From the NCBI RefSeq assembly GCF_964340395.1, contig NC_135550.1:23874176-23938175 (forward strand): a stretch of 64,000 bases of DNA, written 5' to 3'. This DNA comes from Glandiceps talaboti. Its lineage: Eukaryota > Hemichordata > Enteropneusta > Spengelidae. The notes under the pieces were generated by a model. It did not search any database, was not told the DNA's origin, and saw nothing but the letters and a program-made list of their open reading frames with translations. This document shows positions 9,945 to 21,229 of the stretch, one piece after another (within the stretch, counting starts at the first letter, position 1; each line of letters starts with the position of its first letter). A program made the position numbers and the translations under genes.

Positions 9945-12900
9945 GTAATATATTTATATTTTAATGTGTCTTGGTCTATTAAATTCTCGTATGCATCCAT
10001 CATCACATAGTCGTAAAATTTGCCAAATGTGGTCTGTACTGCTTTATTTGTTTGTCATGCAGAGCCTGTATGTGTTACGTTACAGCAGTGAGAGTGCAAT
10101 GGATACCCCTCTGACATAGAGGCCAAATGAAAAGCATTCAATTCAATCAGGCGTGCAAAAATCCTTTCTCAAACTAAACAGTCGCCCATCTGCCTTGGTT
10201 CGCTCAATTTCTTCGCACATGGCGACGAAACGAATAAGAAAGAAATTAAAGCTAGTCAGGGAGAGGTAATTTGTGTACGAAGGATTAGTGTAATATTTGA
10301 TCTGACGATGAAACGAAGAGACACAAATAGAAAAAAAAATGTACACAAGTGAAAGGTCACTGCGTCAACAAAGAAGACAGCATATTGCGGTGTTCTGTTT
10401 CACATACTACATCAGTGTTATAGAGGGCATATGTACTATCACTGAATCAACCATTATCATTCAAATACAGAATAAACCTCAAAGTGTACTCGTATGAAAA
10501 TTTGGTAAGCAACAGTATATGACAAGAGTTTAGACATATCATTCTGAGTGGGGTAAAACAATATTTATGTTTAGCTCCTTTCAACAGTTAATCCCTACCC
10601 TATGGATTAGACATGTCGTTACGTTACCTCCTCACTAATAATGGTATCGTCAATCATTTCTGTCTGTTTCGATCCTACACATGTACATATAATTCACAGC
10701 CGTAAAATTCAAAGTTCCTGCTACCCGTCTAATTCTCAAAATCTCTTGTTGCAATGTTGGAATGGGAATACTACGCATGTACTCAGTAGACGCTATATCA
10801 TATGGTTGCAGTTTCTTCTTTTCTCAGGCCGGTTTTTTTCTTTCACTTTTCAAATTCTTAATCAAACAACTTTGATTGTGTGATATTGATAAGATGATGA
10901 ATATTAGTATAACCGCCATTTCACAGTTTATTCAACACAGTGTTAAAAAATAGAGACATTCACGAACTATCAATCTTTTTTACTGAAATAAATCAATCCA
11001 TACAATGGCGTACCACAGCTAGCCATATTGAAGTGTCGTACACTGGCAATGTGAGTGAAACTCGACGTATTTAGCACAGGGTTCCCGCCATAACTATGTG
11101 CTTATCAGGGCATGAACACACACTACATTTTTGTCCTGATTATCCCAGATTAAGAATGTATGAAACTCAATTTAACACGACCCGACTGAAACACTATCTT
11201 CGAAGTGTTAACATTAATACCACCCATACTATAAATAGTGGTCGAATCACTACATCTCTTAGACAACTACATTCTGTCATTTCAACTCAACCATCAAGAT
11301 GGTAAATTTCCCCGTTTTCCTTATAATCCAGATAACGCCGTTACCAAGAGACTTTGTGTAATGGCTCGGCGGAAATCGCAGTATAAATAAAGGGAAATAG
11401 CGTCTTGCTTATTTATATACAGTATGTATATCACGTCTTTGAAGGAATTCAAATTTGAAGTGGGGCGACTAAAACCAGGAATGCCTTCAATTCCACACGG
11501 GAGACTATTATCTTTGTCCCCATATTGTACGCCAATTCTCAACGGACGTCTAAATGCACTTTTCCTGTATCAATTAACTGATTACAATCGTCAAATTAGC
11601 CAAGTGTATGTGTTAATTGGGTAGCGGATCGATTGCAGACTTTGTGAGTGAACAATGGTAGCATAGATACATCTACGTCGTGGAGACGTCTGTTACGTGT
11701 CATAGCTATATGCTGGTTTTAATCATCTCCAAGTGCTTGGCATCAATACTTGTGCTTAGTCTAGTTTTTAGCTCTGAACTTTGTGATATAGCACTGCAAG
11801 CCGCGATTTACCACAATTTTCATTCCTTGCCAGTAGCTACAAACTACGACTGCTGCATACATAGTGAGTTTAAGAATACAAGATTTGAGATATAAAGTAA
11901 GATATTGAAATATTTCAAATAAAAATTAGAGACAGCCTTAATTGTTTACGCCATTTCAACGCAAATACTATGTTTACGCGTGGACCCTGGTGGAGCGGTG
12001 TTATTTTCTGTGAGAGTTGTACCACGCATGACCCCATACACCAAAACAAATATGAACATATATGAAGTCTTGAAACTTGAACAGTTTACCGTGTGAATCC
12101 ATACGACAGGTATGAATGCAATCTTTAAATATGCAGTTATTTCCTCGATTCGTGATTTAACGAAGGTTACGGTGAGAAGGAAATTTAGACAGTAGTGGTG
12201 TAAGATTTGCCAACTTTACCATTTACTATTGTCGGTTTTATTACTACGCGAAAAAAAATTTATTCACCGACTCAATTCGTATTCGTATTTCAGCGACTGT
12301 GACGCTCAGACTTTAATATTTCAACGTCCAATTTGTTAGTGACATTTCTTTGTTTGTGTGCAACTACAGTACAGTGTATAACATGGCTAGTCTAACCTAG
12401 TGAATTTCACCATTATTATTAAAGTAAACTCAAGGGTCATTTTGAAATACAGGAATATCTGAGGTCAGAGGTCAAGTCAATTTAGGCGTACACTATATTA
12501 TTTTACTATAACAAGGTGTAGTGTTACTAAAGCAAAACGTATCTTTTAAAATTTTAGGTTAAGAAATGAAAGTTAGTTCAATTCTTGTCAAGATATTTGG
12601 ATTAACTCACACAATTGTAGGGTGAAGGGAGTCTTGTATATTATCAAGATTATGAAAACGATATATGGTGATATAACGGTGGTGGGGATGGGGCTTATAT
12701 TTTACATCTAGATTTTGTGAAGACGAATCTTGATAGTGATGTGGAGAAAAGTGGATAGAACAAATGTTCCAACGTTTTAAAGGCTTGGCATTGATGAACG
12801 ATGAATATTACAAGTATGATGTTGTGACTATGGAGTAGGGGAGAACCACGGTGTGTTTCTTGTTTTAGCCTTAAACATGTAAAGCTGAACATTTCAGTAT

Positions 12901-13941
12901 TCACAATGTAAAAGTTTGAGTCTGACAGCCTGGAATGAGAATGTTTATACAGAAGTATGTATAGGGCATAACATAACACAGGGTGACAGTAATTACACGT
13001 TAATATACTGTCGTTGCAGACCTCCAACCATAAAGGCCAATTCCTGGAGATTATGTAGGATGTTTCAAATATCTGTGTTAAGACGCAATATACCCCAGAG
13101 ACATGACCTGATTATAGATTGATTGTACAGACAATCATGCAGTACGTACTCGACCATCACAGAAGCGCGAAAAAATAAGCTTATAACGGGTGTCCATATT
13201 GTCGTCTTCTTCCAGTGAGTCAGTTCAATAAACTTATACAATTATCCTTGTCATGTTTTGCGTATTTGAACGCCATTCTGACTTTTAAAAACCATACAAC
13301 ATACTTTACAAATGTATCTAACAGGTATTATAGTTCAGAGCCGTTGACGACTTGTTCTTCTGTTTTGTATTGAGAATACTTTACATTTTTCTTAACTTAA
13401 TTTTCTTATGTATTCCTTGTAACATTTAAGCAATCCTTACCACCATTATTACTGTAATGTAGAATGATTACATTTTCCCGCTCTAAATTTGACATAGTAC
13501 AATCATGACATGTGTATATTGACATTTGACTGTTTTGTCAGCAAACAAGTTAACTAATGATTTGTAAGCTCCATTAGTGAATTAATTCTGGGCGACGTCC
13601 CTTTCAAACAAAAATCTGAAATATTTCTTTCTCAAATCAAATTCAAAACGAATTAAATCCAGAAATTGCAATGTGAACACGCGGTCATAATGATTCATAC
13701 CCAGGAAGGATGAAAATACACTATCTCACACTGAAAAGAGAGTCTTAAGTATACACTCATGTGTTAATTAAAGATAAATGTGTGTGTTTTGATTATGAAG
13801 CGTACATTTGAAAAATCGATATTGGCCATTAAGTATTCACATCCGATCTCGATAGTAAACAGACATCACTAACGCTTCCCTTTGTTCATTGGTTCACATC
13901 AAACATATTTGATCTTATTTCACACGCAATTTCATTTGCAG

Positions 13942-14055
13942 GTGTCTGGTTATTGCATCAACGATGCCACCGACAAAGTGACAATTATGACAGAATTAGG
14001 GAGTCCCGTCAATATACTGAGTTTACTTCAACAGTCTTGGGAGGACCGATTTCGG
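13942..14055 (+). CDS. PKDCC: PKDCC-like kinase, exon 2
   Basis: The exon encodes residues 237-274 and is phase 0 at both ends, with acceptor TTTCATTTGCAG and donor GTGAGC. It contains the GYC motif after the Q/V junction, then TELGSP and WEDRFR, which follow the order of vertebrate PKDCC (TELGSP, WEERFR) in the N-lobe/hinge region. Intron 1 before it is 3,997 bp and I see no further exon in it. Intron 2 after it is 5,251 bp and contains an intact LINE. The only ambiguity is whether the protein is orthologous to PKDCC or a related invertebrate paralogue. Confidence 0.92.
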
Positions 14056-14948
14056 GTGAGCATCACTTTTTATTAGTGACATATAGTCAAAGTTTGTGTG
14101 ATCAGTAACGGTTGTCACAAGTCATACAGTGTCATTTTTCAAACACTACTCAACTCATGTTTAAGTCTGAACCGGTTGTTATTTTCCTAGAAATGTTTGG
14201 CACTTGTTCACTTCTTTTGGTCAACACACATCAATCACACATTTCAATCAATGACAATAACTATATTGTTTATAACAATTACCAAACGACCTTTTGTTTT
14301 AGAAAGAACAAATTAACTACTGACAAGAATATAAAATATGTTGTGTAAATGTTTTACGATCAATTAATGAGACAAGCCTGGCACTTTTATGGGATGATAA
14401 TCGATTTTCTGATGTAAATTGGTATCATGTGTATTTTATCAAAGTATGTGATGATCTCCAGTGATATTGATGGAACCACATAAATACACTCAAATTATCG
14501 TGTTGACTTAAGTCCCATTCAAGTTGACACTGTATTGGATAATCAAAATTAAAACGTTGTATAGTTTATTCAACTTTAACAATCAATATACTCAATGTCA
14601 TTGTTTTTCATGCTTTAACAGATTGGTTGAATTAGTGTTGTAAAAAATGGCGACATTTTGAAAATTAATAGCAAAATTATGTTTTTCCCCACGTTTTTTA
14701 AAATTGTAATATGTATCTATAGAGTCGGGGTTTTATTCTACATGGAATGGGTTTCAATATTATGTGCCTTGAAGTATATTGGATTAAACATCACAGACGT
14801 TCTGTCGCTATCTCGCATTAAAATTTGATTTATCTCAGAATAAATCACACATTTCGAGGGCGCTGTTTGCGGAGCAACATGTGGTTTGCAACCGCTCTGA
14901 TTTTTCAAATGTTATTTGGCGTTTTGAACGCTTTATAACTGACAAAAT

Positions 14949-15497
14949 ATGAAATGTGGTGACTGTGACAACAGGAAAGGGTCAGTGAAGCTACGTCAAG
15001 GTGACTTGATGCTATGTGGTAAATGTAACTCAAAAAGATTTGGGAAACCAGTGACACGAAGTGACTCTGCAGAGGGCAAGATGGCCGCGCCGAGACTAGG
15101 TGATGACATCCCTACTACAGACCATTTCCAAAGATTACATCGCATCGGAGTTCAAAACAAACGTGGTAACGCAGCTGCAGCTACAACACAGACACGGCCT
15201 AGACCCATTATTGTGAGGTTTACTACAAGAAAGTCAAGAAATGAAGTCTATGACAACAGAAAGAAATTAAAGAATACCAATGCCAAGGATTTTGGTCTGG
15301 ATAGCACAGCAAAGATATATATTAACGAGAATCTACTACCAGCTACACGTCAACTACTGTATAAGGTGAATACACAAAGAAAACAAGCACGATATCAGTT
15401 CATGTGGACCAATAATGGTAAGATATACGTGAAAAAGGATACTCAGTCAAGACCATTGATTATATCAAGAGAAACAGATTTATCCAGAATTAAGTGA
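14949..15497 (+). CDS. LINE ORF1 protein (nucleic-acid binding)
   Basis: This ORF encodes 182 residues starting at ATG 14949. The N-terminus has two paired cysteines, CGDC (3-6) and CGKC (23-26), separated by a basic segment, which suggests a zinc-binding finger of the type found in CR1-group ORF1 proteins. A basic middle follows. The C-terminal half has the pattern of LINE ORF1 RNA-binding proteins: IIVRF, then YINENL, then NGKIYVKK near residue 155. Such proteins coat the element RNA and assist target-primed reverse transcription. At 182 residues it is shorter than many CR1 ORF1 proteins, so it may be a compact form or carry a deletion. ORF1 and ORF2 are in the same frame but separated by several stops. 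Confidence 0.8.
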   Translation: MKCGDCDNRKGSVKLRQGDLMLCGKCNSKRFGKPVTRSDSAEGKMAAPRLGDDIPTTDHFQRLHRIGVQNKRGNAAAATTQTRPRPIIVRFTTRKSRNEVYDNRKKLKNTNAKDFGLDSTAKIYINENLLPATRQLLYKVNTQRKQARYQFMWTNNGKIYVKKDTQSRPLIISRETDLSRIK

Positions 15498-15845
15498 CAC
15501 TAAACTGTGAACGTTCGAACCATACATTGCTTACTGCCATCTGCTACCAGTATCTCCCTATTGCAACAACACTTCCAGATGTTGAACACAACGCATTTTA
15601 CCATCTACAGCTGTTCATGAACACTATACACGTACTTAGTTTTACATAAAATATGAAGTTCAATCACCTCTTACACAAAGACTTGTACCACAAACTGGGT
15701 GAGGTACTGAACATAAACTTGCAGAACCCTACTTACTGGACAAAACATTCTTGTTGGAATAATCCATATTTAGTAACAGTTATCATAAACTACAGATAAT
15801 AATAACAATGATTTCAATGATTTATTTGATGTAGGCTATTCTTCA

Positions 15846-18761
15846 TTGCCACCGACCAGTTTTGATGACCATTATAATGTAATAACGAACAGGTCATTTT
15901 GTGTTTCACATGTTAACATTAGGTCTTTAAATAGAAATTTTGAAGGTTTAAAATTGTTATATGAAGATATAATTCAGTCTAAGTTTTCTGTTATTGGTAT
16001 TTCCGAGGTTTGGGGTACATCCAATTTAAGTACTTGTAATTTGAAAGGATATACATTTGAAGTAAACTGTCGTAACGCAGGTCGGGGTGGTGGGGTAGGG
16101 GCTTATATACATTCATCTCTTAATTATAAATTACTTGAAGTAAATGTCATTCATTCAGAATCTCTATGGTTGGAGGTACATACTGGTAATAGAAATGCTA
16201 TAGTTGGTATTATTTATAGGAAACCAAATACTGACATTGTAGAATTTCAAGAGGAGTTGTTAAATGTACTGAGGAGATTTAAGTTAGAAAAAAACCACTT
16301 TATCTTAATGGGTGATTTTAATGTTGATGCAAATAATAGAACTAGTTCAGTAAGTATTGAATCCTTTCTCACATCCATGGAGTGCCTTTGTTTCCATCAG
16401 TTAATTTCCACACCAACCAGAGTGACAGACTCATCTGCAACAATTATTGATCATATTTATACTAATATAAATCAGTATCAAATCTATTCTGGAACATTAA
16501 CCACTGATATATCAGATCACTTCCCTATTTTTGCTTTAGTAGAAAACCACCCTATTAGAATATCTCATAGACAAAAAATTTCATTTCGAAATTATGATCA
16601 TTATGACCCTTCTCACTTTTGTGATGAACTTGCAAATGTATCCTGGGAAGGTGTCTATGATTGTACTGATGTTAACGCTGCTTATAACAGATTTCATTTA
16701 ATTTTTAGTAGGATTTGTAACAAGCATGCACCAATTACCACAAAAATAATCAGCAACAAAAAGGCTAGGAAACCATGGATCACTAGAGCCATTAGGAAAT
16801 CTATCAAAACTAAACATAAACTTTATTCTAAGGTTTTAAATTCAAACTTTGATGGTGCAGCTGTTGATGTGTACAAAAAATTCAGAAATATGCTGTTGTC
16901 TGTAATTAGGACGGCCAAAAAGTTGCATTATAGTACTGTTTTTATGGACAACAAAGGCAATTCAAATATGACTTGGAAAACTATTAAAGAAGTACTTGGA
17001 GGTCAAGGAAGAATAGCTAGGAAAACTTTGCCTGATAGTCTGCATATTGTATCAAATGATTCTAATACCCACATCTCTGAGATCAGTGATATTGTTGAAG
17101 CTTTGAATGACTACTTTGTTAAAATAGGTCCTAATTTGGCTAGTAATATTAATTCAACCAATCATAATTTTAAAGACTATTTATCTACTCCTTTAACTAA
17201 TTCATTTTTTATGAATCCCACTACACAAGCTGAGGTCTATAATCTCATAAATTCATTGAACATTAAAAAGGCGTGTGGTCATGATGATGTACCAGTTAAA
17301 CTTCTTATTAATGGAGCAGCAATAATATCTAAACCTTTAGCTTATATTTTCAACCTATCTATTTCTTCAGGAATCTTCCCCACAACACTTAAAATAGCAA
17401 AAGTTACACCCATCTTTAAAAAGGGAGCCACTGATGACCCTGGCAACTACAGGCCAATATCAGTTTTACCTCTTTTAAGCAAAGTATTAGAAACCATTGT
17501 AAATAATCGTCTAATGCATTATATAGAAAAAAATAATATTCTTTACGAGCATCAATATGGATTTCGCAAAAAATATAGCACAAAATTGTCCCTTATTAAC
17601 CTTGTCAATTATCTTATCAAGCAGATGGATGAAGGCAGAGTCACTCTTGGCATTTTTCTCGACTTTTCCAAGGCTTTTGATACTATTAATCATGAAATTC
17701 TTCTTTCGAAAATGGCCCATTATGGCATTAGGGGATTGCCTTTGAAATGGTTCACTGATTATTTATATGATAGATACCAATATATCCATGCTAGTAGTAA
17801 CACATCATCTAACCGTATTATTCAATGTGGAGTGCCACAAGGTTCTGTCTTAGGTCCCACTTTATTTTTGTTATTTATCAACGACATTGCTTCCTCATCC
17901 ATTTTTTTCCAGTTCAGATTATTTGCAGATGATTCTAATTTATTTCACACTTTTCCTGACAATCATTACAATATAAATTTATCTAATGTTGATGCCCACT
18001 TAAATAACGTATTAAAGTGGTGCAATGTAAATAAACTTACCATTAATCATCTCAAAACAAACTACATTCTATTTAGAAATACTAGGAGAAAAATATCCCT
18101 TGAAGGTTCTCTCCACATTAGTAGTAGGGTTATTGATGAAGTGGAATCAACAACTTTTGTTGGTGTTATTTTAGATAAACACCTAAATTGGTCAAAGCAT
18201 ATTCAAATGGTAAACTCCACTGTTAGGAAAAAAGTTGGTATTTTGTTCAAATTAAGACATTTTGTACCTAAAGATATCCTTATTCTGATATACAAATCTT
18301 TTATCCAACCACACATCACCTATGGTATTGAAGTATGGGGATCTACATATTCATCACATCTGACATGTATTCACAAGTCTCAAAAAATGGCAGTCAGAGC
18401 TATTACTTTTAGTTGTATCTCTGCACATTCTAACAATTTATTTAGTGAACTTCAAATTCTTGATATATTCAAATTACATAAACTCCAACTTTGTACTTTC
18501 ATGTATGATTTATTAACCAACAGGTTACCTCACCGTTTTACAGATTATTGCACTCCACCAGTTCATGAATATAGTACTAGGTTCAAGGGTAGGGGAAATC
18601 TCCTTCTACCTAAAGTAATCACATCCATAGGCAAGTTTGCAATATGTTTCACAGGTACGGCCTTTTGGAACAGTCTACCACCTAGTATTAGATCACAACC
18701 ATCTAGAACTTCATTTCGTGATTCACTAAAAAACACACTCATTAAAGACTATGTCCACTAA
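15846..18761 (+). CDS. LINE ORF2: apurinic-like endonuclease and reverse transcriptase
   Basis: The frame is open from 15789 to the TAA at 18761 (971 residues counted from a TTG at 15846). Endonuclease motifs in order: NIRSL (24-28), catalytic Glu in SEVWG (about 54), GRGGGVG (79-85), MGDFNVD (155-161), DHIYTN (202-207) and SDHFP (223-227). Reverse-transcriptase motifs: NYRPIS, YGFRK, LDFSKAFD (605-612), GVPQGS (662-667) and the catalytic FADD (693-696). The C-terminal part carries YGIEVWG and FWNSLPPSIR. The protein nicks target DNA and copies its own RNA at the nick. Oddly, no ATG exists in this frame before codon 155 (16308), which lies inside the endonuclease, so how translation starts is unclear. 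All catalytic residues I can check are present. Confidence 0.93.
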   Translation: MPPTSFDDHYNVITNRSFCVSHVNIRSLNRNFEGLKLLYEDIIQSKFSVIGISEVWGTSNLSTCNLKGYTFEVNCRNAGRGGGVGAYIHSSLNYKLLEVNVIHSESLWLEVHTGNRNAIVGIIYRKPNTDIVEFQEELLNVLRRFKLEKNHFILMGDFNVDANNRTSSVSIESFLTSMECLCFHQLISTPTRVTDSSATIIDHIYTNINQYQIYSGTLTTDISDHFPIFALVENHPIRISHRQKISFRNYDHYDPSHFCDELANVSWEGVYDCTDVNAAYNRFHLIFSRICNKHAPITTKIISNKKARKPWITRAIRKSIKTKHKLYSKVLNSNFDGAAVDVYKKFRNMLLSVIRTAKKLHYSTVFMDNKGNSNMTWKTIKEVLGGQGRIARKTLPDSLHIVSNDSNTHISEISDIVEALNDYFVKIGPNLASNINSTNHNFKDYLSTPLTNSFFMNPTTQAEVYNLINSLNIKKACGHDDVPVKLLINGAAIISKPLAYIFNLSISSGIFPTTLKIAKVTPIFKKGATDDPGNYRPISVLPLLSKVLETIVNNRLMHYIEKNNILYEHQYGFRKKYSTKLSLINLVNYLIKQMDEGRVTLGIFLDFSKAFDTINHEILLSKMAHYGIRGLPLKWFTDYLYDRYQYIHASSNTSSNRIIQCGVPQGSVLGPTLFLLFINDIASSSIFFQFRLFADDSNLFHTFPDNHYNINLSNVDAHLNNVLKWCNVNKLTINHLKTNYILFRNTRRKISLEGSLHISSRVIDEVESTTFVGVILDKHLNWSKHIQMVNSTVRKKVGILFKLRHFVPKDILILIYKSFIQPHITYGIEVWGSTYSSHLTCIHKSQKMAVRAITFSCISAHSNNLFSELQILDIFKLHKLQLCTFMYDLLTNRLPHRFTDYCTPPVHEYSTRFKGRGNLLLPKVITSIGKFAICFTGTAFWNSLPPSIRSQPSRTSFRDSLKNTLIKDYVH

Positions 18762-18886
18762 TTGTACATTTTGTATTTAATTATTTATTTGTATTTATGT
18801 TATTTGTATCTGATATTTTCTTTACGTGTACACTGCCCTCTAGTTGCTTTGCTTTAGTAACGTTGTAACATTCCAGTGTCTACGGT

Positions 18887-18921
18887 GTCAGACTCGACTA
18901 GCAGTATGCTATTTTTCTGAC
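18887..18921 (+). promoter_or_regulatory. Nested hairpin in LINE 3' UTR
   Basis: An outer stem GTCAGA/TCTGAC (18887-18892 with 18916-18921) encloses an inner stem TAGCA/TGCTA (18899-18903 with 18907-18911) and a 3-nt loop. In related LINEs a 3' stem-loop is recognised by the reverse transcriptase at the start of copying; that role here is inferred. Confidence 0.45.
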
Positions 18922-19306
18922 TCCCATTACCAAATCATCAACCTGTATTTACTTTATTGTGCAAACTGTAAAAAAAAATCTTATATATGGTAATAAAACA
19001 AATCGTATCGTATCGTATCGTAATATGAAAATTCTAATTCCATGACACATGGCTAACGAATTCCATTTTCCCATTAGTTGAAAGAATATTATTAGGTTGT
19101 ACAGAACTGGTTGTGAGGACGACTGAATTTGGTTCACAGAAAATACAGTAATAGAATTCATTACGGCGAAGACCCCATGAGATCAGGAATCCATGTCAAT
19201 TACTATCAAAGCATGAACTCAGTGTTGAGAAATTAGCATTTTCCAAATGTTGAGAATTTTCATTTTTATTCAAACTAGATATTTGCTTATATTTTTGTTT
19301 ACCCAG

Positions 19307-19414
19307 ATTTGCTTAGGAGTGAGTTTGTTGGTTGATCACTTCGCGTCTTCTCCCATGGGTTCCCTTGCAATTCATGATTTTAAACTAGCACAGTTCGTCC
19401 GCGTGGATGGCAAG
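19307..19414 (+). CDS. PKDCC: PKDCC-like kinase, exon 3 (catalytic loop)
   Basis: The exon encodes residues 275-310, phase 0 at both ends, with a pyrimidine-rich acceptor TTTACCCAG and perfect donor GTAAGT. It contains the short segment SSPMGSL followed by HDFKLAQF, the counterpart of the kinase HRD loop; Asp298 is the predicted catalytic base. PKDCC family members have the same divergent loop (LLDF.P.QF) instead of HRDLK..N. The exon ends with VRVDGK, leading directly into the metal-binding motif encoded by exon 4. The LINE insertion ends 285 bp upstream of this exon, so the acceptor and branch-point region are untouched. Confidence 0.92.
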
Positions 19415-19613
19415 GTAAGTGCATATCACGTGACCCTTGAACTCCATTTCTATTTAAATCTTCCGTCATTTTCCTGATAATATCTTTCCCGCAGACACGC
19501 TTTCACGCTTGAACTCTTTTGCAGGAAAAGGGTGATATCCCTAGCCACAGTAATGAAAGCAGTACTGTTGGTGAAACACACGTGATATACTGTTAATTCA
19601 ATAGTTCAGTAAC

Positions 19614-19616
<3 letters not shown>

Positions 19617-19703
<87 letters not shown>
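19617..19703. repeat. (TC)n microsatellite in PKDCC intron 3
   Basis: About 43 uninterrupted CT dinucleotides starting 200 bp downstream of the exon 3 donor. On the transcript this is a long pyrimidine tract, a possible binding site for polypyrimidine-tract proteins. Confidence 0.98.
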
Positions 19704-19705
<2 letters not shown>

Positions 19706-20979
19706 TTTGACATGTTGGTGGCCAAGAGAATGCAGAGTCAAGTACATCATTGCATCATGCCTCAAGCTGTTCCTTTATTCAGTATAATCATTAATAATAT
19801 ACAAGACCATCTGATATGATATTTCATGACATATCTATAAGTATAATTCTGAATCATTACAATTACATTAATTTTATGATTTTGGCTTAATGAAATTTAG
19901 ATGATGCTCCCAGTATTCACACGTGTTGGCTACATATAATCAGGATCACTATCATTGTTGTTTATATCCTACCTGGTGATTAGAATCCCAGCCATTTATT
20001 ACCATACATATATTGTACAAATTCGACCCTACAGCGTTTAAAAGATGATTCATCCACTTCCATATCTATTAGCACGCGTACCTCGATAGCTTTCTATCTC
20101 TGAGATATGCAGGATGGGATAATAGTAGATAAAGTGTTTTTTTTAACTGGCAAGGAACACTGAAAATACTACAATATCAGATATAGACAATACAACAAGT
20201 TTTGATATGTCTTGCAAACATATCAGATTATGTATCCAGTATTATGGTTTGTCTGGGATAATAAAACGTACAACGTATTAGAGGAAACAAGTGAAGGTTT
20301 TGGATACTGAAATGAGGAACAGTTCATTGATGACTCATCTTCCCTTTTATATATCAATTTGATCACTGAAAATTCTCCTCGTTGGTGGATATAACAAAAG
20401 CGGGAATTTTGGGTCGAACACTTTATTTTTCCTTTTTTCATTATCGAATAGTACGCCATTAAAGCATGGTTTTATGTTTTAAATGCCGTCACTCCATTAC
20501 CCAATATTAGCTCCATGATCATGTATGATAAATCTGAGTGTGAAAAGAATTTAGTTTTTCGTTTAAGTTTTACCCGACGATATTAAGCCTCATCCAAAAC
20601 GCAGTTTCCATTACATTTGTTTTACGAGCAAACATGGACATGTCAATTACAGGAATTGTCGTTAGATTGAATAAATATCGAAAGACCTAAAAATGTAATT
20701 GATGTAGGCAATATTTTAAAAAGAATGTCACGATGTAGTTTGTATCCGTATGTTTGTACATGTACATGCACAGGAAACAGTTGTAATGTAAAATGTGAAG
20801 ATGACTTAGATATCAATGTACATTTCATGTAGAATGCAAATAACAAATTTTGATTGATTGATTGTCGTATATTTCACCAGGGAAATTAACTAAATTAACT
20901 AACGAAACGCTGATGTCTGCAGATGAAACACAATGATACCTTACAAAGTTAGTCATTTACTCATCCTTTGTTTCCACAG

Positions 20980-21229
20980 ATTAAACTTGCAGACGTTGAT
21001 GACGTGGATAACGATGAGCCCACGTGTAAAACGTCACAAGATTGTGTAGAGATGATGGCATCTAAATCGTCAAAGCAAGTCCAGATAACATGTGTAAATA
21101 AAAGATGCGACGGTTTTAATGAAAAACTTAACATCTATAACACGTACAAGTTTTTCCTCAGTTATTTGCTCCCATTTGAAGTTCCCGGTAGCATACAACC
21201 TATGGTTGACGAGGTCTTGAATAAAACAG
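20980..21229 (+). CDS. PKDCC: PKDCC-like kinase, exon 4 (metal-binding motif, C-lobe)
   Basis: The exon encodes residues 311-393 plus the first base of 394. It opens right after acceptor TTTCCACAG with IKLADVDD; DVD at 315-317 replaces the usual DFG, matching the DLD/DMD of vertebrate PKDCC, and Asp315 should bind the metal ion. A cysteine-containing segment (CKTSQDC, then CVNKRCDG) follows; the extra cysteines fit an extracellular, disulfide-containing kinase fold. The segment NEKLNIYNTYKFFLSYLLP matches the family order before the C-terminal helices. NKTG near the exon end is a potential N-glycosylation site. Donor GTATGC, phase 1. Confidence 0.93.

Larger units (their letters stand above)
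14850..19021 (+). mobile_element. Near-full-length non-LTR retrotransposon (Jockey/CR1/L2 group) in PKDCC intron 2
   Basis: The element lies in the same direction as the host gene. Order: a short 5' leader, ORF1 (14949-15497), a spacer, ORF2 (frame open 15789-18761), a 260-bp 3' UTR with a nested hairpin (18887-18921) and AATAAA (18992-18997), then a tail of four ATCGT-type pentanucleotides (19002-19021). Endonuclease before reverse transcriptase, no LTRs, no RNase H, and a short-repeat tail instead of poly(A) place it with CR1/L2-like LINEs; the clade needs a tree. ORF2 has no stop or frameshift, so the insertion is young. I could not identify a target-site duplication; the 5' boundary (about 14850, where a GC-richer segment starts) is an estimate. 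The sense poly(A) signal could truncate host transcripts. Confidence 0.9.

Noticed and set aside
11096-11305. Frame with a Cys/His pattern near FCPDYPRLR that recalls C-terminal LINE zinc motifs
   Set aside because: The resemblance is too short, has no RT sequence upstream and lies in PKDCC intron 1 without other repeat features.
17511-17720. Minus-strand open frame inside the LINE
   Set aside because: It is a shadow of ORF2, whose RT motifs explain this sequence.
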